A DNA stretch of 7,444 nucleotides from JAUXIQ01 sp030620925 [NCBI: Nitrospinota bacterium] (GTDB taxonomy: Bacteria > JAUXIQ01), in assembly GCA_030620925.1 (NCBI GenBank), contig JAUXIQ010000088.1, positions 1 through 7,444 on the forward strand, in the 5' to 3' direction. The translations under genes and the position numbers were made by a program. Position 1 is the stretch's first letter; each line of letters opens with the position of its first letter. Positions 5,935-7,444 of the stretch are shown here, piece by piece. The notes under the pieces are model-generated. The model ran no database searches, was not told the origin of the DNA, and saw only the letters and a program-made list of their open reading frames with translations.

Positions 5935-5964
5935 CATATAAGCGAAATGGGTGCACTATGTCAA
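5935..5964 (-). promoter_or_regulatory. Sigma70-type promoter of livHM
   Basis: On the minus strand a perfect TTGACA (5964-5959) is followed by 18 bp and TATATG (5940-5935), or by 17 bp and TTATAT. Transcription would start near 5928, about 88 nt before the livH ATG. The -35 box is ideal and the -10 is moderate (four of six), leaving room for an activator. No operator was recognised. Confidence 0.65.
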
Positions 5965-6215
5965 GGGAAAATTAAAAAAACCCCTTAATTTCTTTCAATA
6001 GTTGCTGAAATTCGATGAACCTACCTCTATTGAGTGCTCCAGAACCGGTGTGTCGGCCGGTTTCTGAGATTTTCCCCTTCAAAGGATAGCTTGAATGTTG
6101 TATTGTATATCTTTACAGACTTAAGATTCCGCTCCGCGGATGGGCCTCCATCAAAATCACTGCATCTCAAGATGAGGGGTTTCTCTGCGGGTTCTTTACT
6201 CATCAGGGCTGATAT

Positions 6216-6220
6216 GGAGG
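6216..6220 (+). promoter_or_regulatory. Ribosome binding site deciding the TTG start of plsC
   Basis: GGAGG lies seven bases before TTG at 6228-6230. Upstream in the same frame the first stop (TGA) is at 6210-6212 and no ATG intervenes. The nearby ATG codons at 6214 and 6223 are in other frames, so TTG is the only well-placed start that keeps the acyltransferase N-terminus. Confidence 0.7.
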
Positions 6221-6227
6221 ATATGGC

Positions 6228-6842
6228 TTGCTCTATCATTTTTCCCACGCGCTTTTCTTCGTGATAGCGTCCATTTTTTTTCGAATGCGGGCTTACGGGC
6301 GGAAAAATGTACCGCGCAAGGGGCCGGTGGTACTCGCTCCCAACCATGTAAGCTATTTTGATCCGGCGATAATAGGCACCGCGCTGTGGCGCAAGGTCAA
6401 TTATGCCGCCAAAAGAGAGCTCTTCGATCGGCCCGTCTTCGGTTGGTGGCTGCGCAGCGTCCAGAGCTTCCCCATCGCCCGCGACGTAATGGACAGGCGA
6501 GCGCTGCGAATGGCCCTTAATTTTCTGAAGGATGAAAAGATAGTGCTCATGTTCCCCGAAGGCACGCGCGGCGACGGCAAACAACTCCTCGAAGCGCGGC
6601 CGGGGGTGGGGATGTTGGCCTATATGTCCAAAGCTCCCGTGGTGCCCGTCTACATTACGGGAACGGACCAGGTTTATCCCAAAGACGCAAAGATGTTTCG
6701 TTTCAAGCCCATTACAGTCTATTACGGTAAACCCCTTGACCTGGAACGATATTACTCATCCAAAAAATATAAGGGCATGTATATGGATATCAGCCGGGAG
6801 ATAATGAAAGGGCTTCAGGAGCTGAAAGATAAGCACGGCTGA
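6228..6842 (+). CDS. plsC: PlsC-type 1-acyl-sn-glycerol-3-phosphate acyltransferase
   Basis: This 204-residue protein belongs to the LPLAT family, which adds the second acyl chain to lysophosphatidic acid to make phosphatidic acid at the inner membrane. The four acyltransferase blocks are visible. Block I is NHVSYFD (His40-x4-Asp45, the catalytic pair). Block II is GWWLRSVQSFPIARD (72-86). Block III is FPEGTRG (109-115, glycerol-phosphate binding). Block IV is APVVPVYI (136-143). A hydrophobic stretch at 6-18 may anchor or dip into the membrane. Length is at the short end of the family but complete. The start is TTG with GGAGG seven bases upstream. It is the only plus-strand gene, divergent from livH and convergent with the coiled-coil gene. 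Exact lysolipid preference cannot be read from sequence, and other lysophospholipid acyltransferases share these blocks. Confidence 0.92.
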   Translation: MLYHFSHALFFVIASIFFRMRAYGRKNVPRKGPVVLAPNHVSYFDPAIIGTALWRKVNYAAKRELFDRPVFGWWLRSVQSFPIARDVMDRRALRMALNFLKDEKIVLMFPEGTRGDGKQLLEARPGVGMLAYMSKAPVVPVYITGTDQVYPKDAKMFRFKPITVYYGKPLDLERYYSSKKYKGMYMDISREIMKGLQELKDKHG

Positions 6843-6874
6843 TTGCGGCGAAAACAGGCGATAAACGACCGCAA
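6843..6874. terminator. Possible weak bidirectional hairpin between convergent genes
   Basis: TTGCGG (6843-6848), immediately after the plsC stop, pairs with CCGCAA (6869-6874), a 6-bp stem with a 20-nt loop. It fills most of the 42-bp gap between the converging genes. There is no T-tract on either strand, so it would be a poor intrinsic terminator. It is recorded because it is the only structure at this convergent junction. Confidence 0.25.
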
Positions 6875-6884
6875 CAAATCTTAA

Positions 6885-7444
6885 TCACTCCGTCTTTCGG
6901 TGGAGCTCTTCCAACGCTTCCACCTCAATGTTTACTTCCTCGATGATCTCTTGTAGTTCCTCTTCTGAAGGGGCAGCGTCTTCCGCCCCGAAGCTGAGGC
7001 GTTTTATCCTGTGGCTGAGTTTTTCCGCCACCGCTGCGGTGTTCATCAATTGCTTCCTGAGCTTTCCCGCCTTCTCCTCCAGTTGTTTCCTGGTGATTAA
7101 TTCTTCTTCCAGAGCCTCCATCTCGGCGTTAATCTCGGTTCTATGCTCACTCTCGGGCGTCCAGTTGAGCCTGCGTCGGAGCCTGCTCCGCCTGCGTTCT
7201 ATTCGATAGAGGTCGCTTCCTCGCAGATGTTTTCCCACTTCCTGAAGTCGTTTATTCAGTCGGTTTGCGGCTTCGTCCATCTCCCGCATCCTCTCCCTTA
7301 CGCCCGACGCGCGCTGCTGGAATCCTTTGTTCCCGCTCTTAATATCCGCATCTACGGCCCTGCGGTGCCTCGTTGTTTTAAGAGCATAAGGTTCCCTGGT
7401 CGATGGGATGAGAAGGGCGGTTGCAAGCCCGACCACGGGGAAGA
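6885..7444 (-). CDS. Unrecognised membrane-anchored coiled-coil protein (partial, N-terminus outside window)
   Basis: The minus frame ends at TGA (6887-6885) and stays open to the window edge. GTG at 7436 could be called a start, but the codons before it (Phe-Pro) continue the same hydrophobic stretch and no ribosome site is visible, so the gene probably extends further. Numbering from that GTG, residues 1-11 are hydrophobic, like the end of a membrane segment. The rest is highly charged and predicted helical: likely coiled coils at about 44-71 and 99-146, a very basic patch at 78-92 (RIERRRSRLRRRL) and an acidic tail at 157-183 (EEELQEIIEEVNIEVEALEE). This suggests a short membrane anchor followed by a cytoplasmic rod. 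I do not recognise a family and assign no function. It is convergent with plsC across a 42-bp gap. Confidence 0.7.
   Translation of the reverse strand, partial: FPVVGLATALLIPSTREPYALKTTRHRRAVDADIKSGNKGFQQRASGVRERMREMDEAANRLNKRLQEVGKHLRGSDLYRIERRRSRLRRRLNWTPESEHRTEINAEMEALEEELITRKQLEEKAGKLRKQLMNTAAVAEKLSHRIKRLSFGAEDAAPSEEELQEIIEEVNIEVEALEELHRKTE

Larger units (their letters stand above)
5841..6227. other. Divergent intergenic region between livH and plsC
   Basis: These 387 bp hold no convincing gene. The livH promoter is at 5935-5964 (minus), giving a leader of nearly 90 nt with no recognised riboswitch. An AT-rich patch (5968-5998) lies behind the promoter's -35 box. A 6-bp hairpin AACCGG (6043-6048) with CCGGTT (6057-6062) has no gene ending beside it. 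For plsC only weak plus-strand promoter candidates are visible, such as TTCAAA (6078-6083), 17 bp, TATTGT (6101-6106), so I do not annotate one. Two short open frames here (plus 6034-6264; minus ending at 6027) lack ribosome sites and recognisable motifs. Confidence 0.6.

Noticed and set aside
5963-5998. AAGGG...CCCTT with an A-run as a terminator
   Set aside because: The arms are only 5 bp, the loop is AT-rich, and it lies at the livH promoter with no gene ending there.
6042-6063. AACCGG/CCGGTT hairpin as a terminator
   Set aside because: The stem is short and no gene ends next to it on either strand.
6034-6264. Plus-strand 76-codon open frame upstream of plsC
   Set aside because: No ribosome site, no recognisable motif, and it overlaps the plsC start in another frame.
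6027-6584. Minus-strand open frame of 185 codons opposite plsC
   Set aside because: Most of it is antisense to the well-supported acyltransferase. The remaining 58-codon tail (ATG at 6203) lacks a ribosome site and any motif.

Overview
The window (about 7.4 kb, moderately GC-rich) is bacterial chromosome with mostly housekeeping genes. The gene set is anaerobe-like: non-mevalonate isoprenoid synthesis, a LivHM-type permease pair, an S-box (SAM-I riboswitch) and short dispersed palindromes containing GTAGGGGC. I would guess Chloroflexota (Dehalococcoidia-like) or another deep-branching anaerobe. This is inference from gene style and no marker gene settles it. No phage, transposase, CRISPR, tRNA or rRNA is visible.

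Layout. Positions 1-160 are non-coding and carry two hairpin-forming repeats. Positions 161-328 (minus) are the orphaned C-terminal end of an acyl-CoA ligase (AMP-binding family). Positions 335-2056 (minus) encode a 573-residue fusion of IspH (HMBPP reductase) with a UbiA-like polytopic membrane domain, behind a good sigma70-type promoter and a TTG start. Positions 2057-2289 hold that promoter and the terminator of the next gene. Positions 2290-3516 (minus) encode a zinc-ribbon threonine synthase. Its long leader (3517-3841) contains a textbook SAM-I riboswitch with a visible terminator/antiterminator switch. Positions 3945-4940 and 4977-5840 (minus) are livM and livH, the two permeases of a branched-chain amino acid-type ABC importer, behind a TTGACA promoter at about 5960. 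The ATPases and binding protein are not in the window. Positions 5841-6227 are a divergent intergenic region. Positions 6228-6842 (plus) encode a PlsC-type acyltransferase starting at TTG. Positions 6885-7444 (minus) are the C-terminal part of an unrecognised membrane-anchored coiled-coil protein cut by the window edge.

How the parts relate. Everything from 5840 down to 161 runs in the same direction (minus). No convincing terminator separates livM from the S-box and no convincing promoter lies between them, so the S-box may act both as the conditional terminator of liv transcripts and as the gate for thrC. The thrC transcript ends at a strong hairpin (2181-2214), and ispH then starts from its own promoter.

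The two most interesting points are the IspH-UbiA fusion, whose prenyltransferase aspartate motifs are partly degenerate, and the S-box in front of a threonine synthase. In the second case, SAM-induced shut-off is not the obvious logic for an enzyme that competes with methionine synthesis. I did not find a wholly new multi-gene system here.
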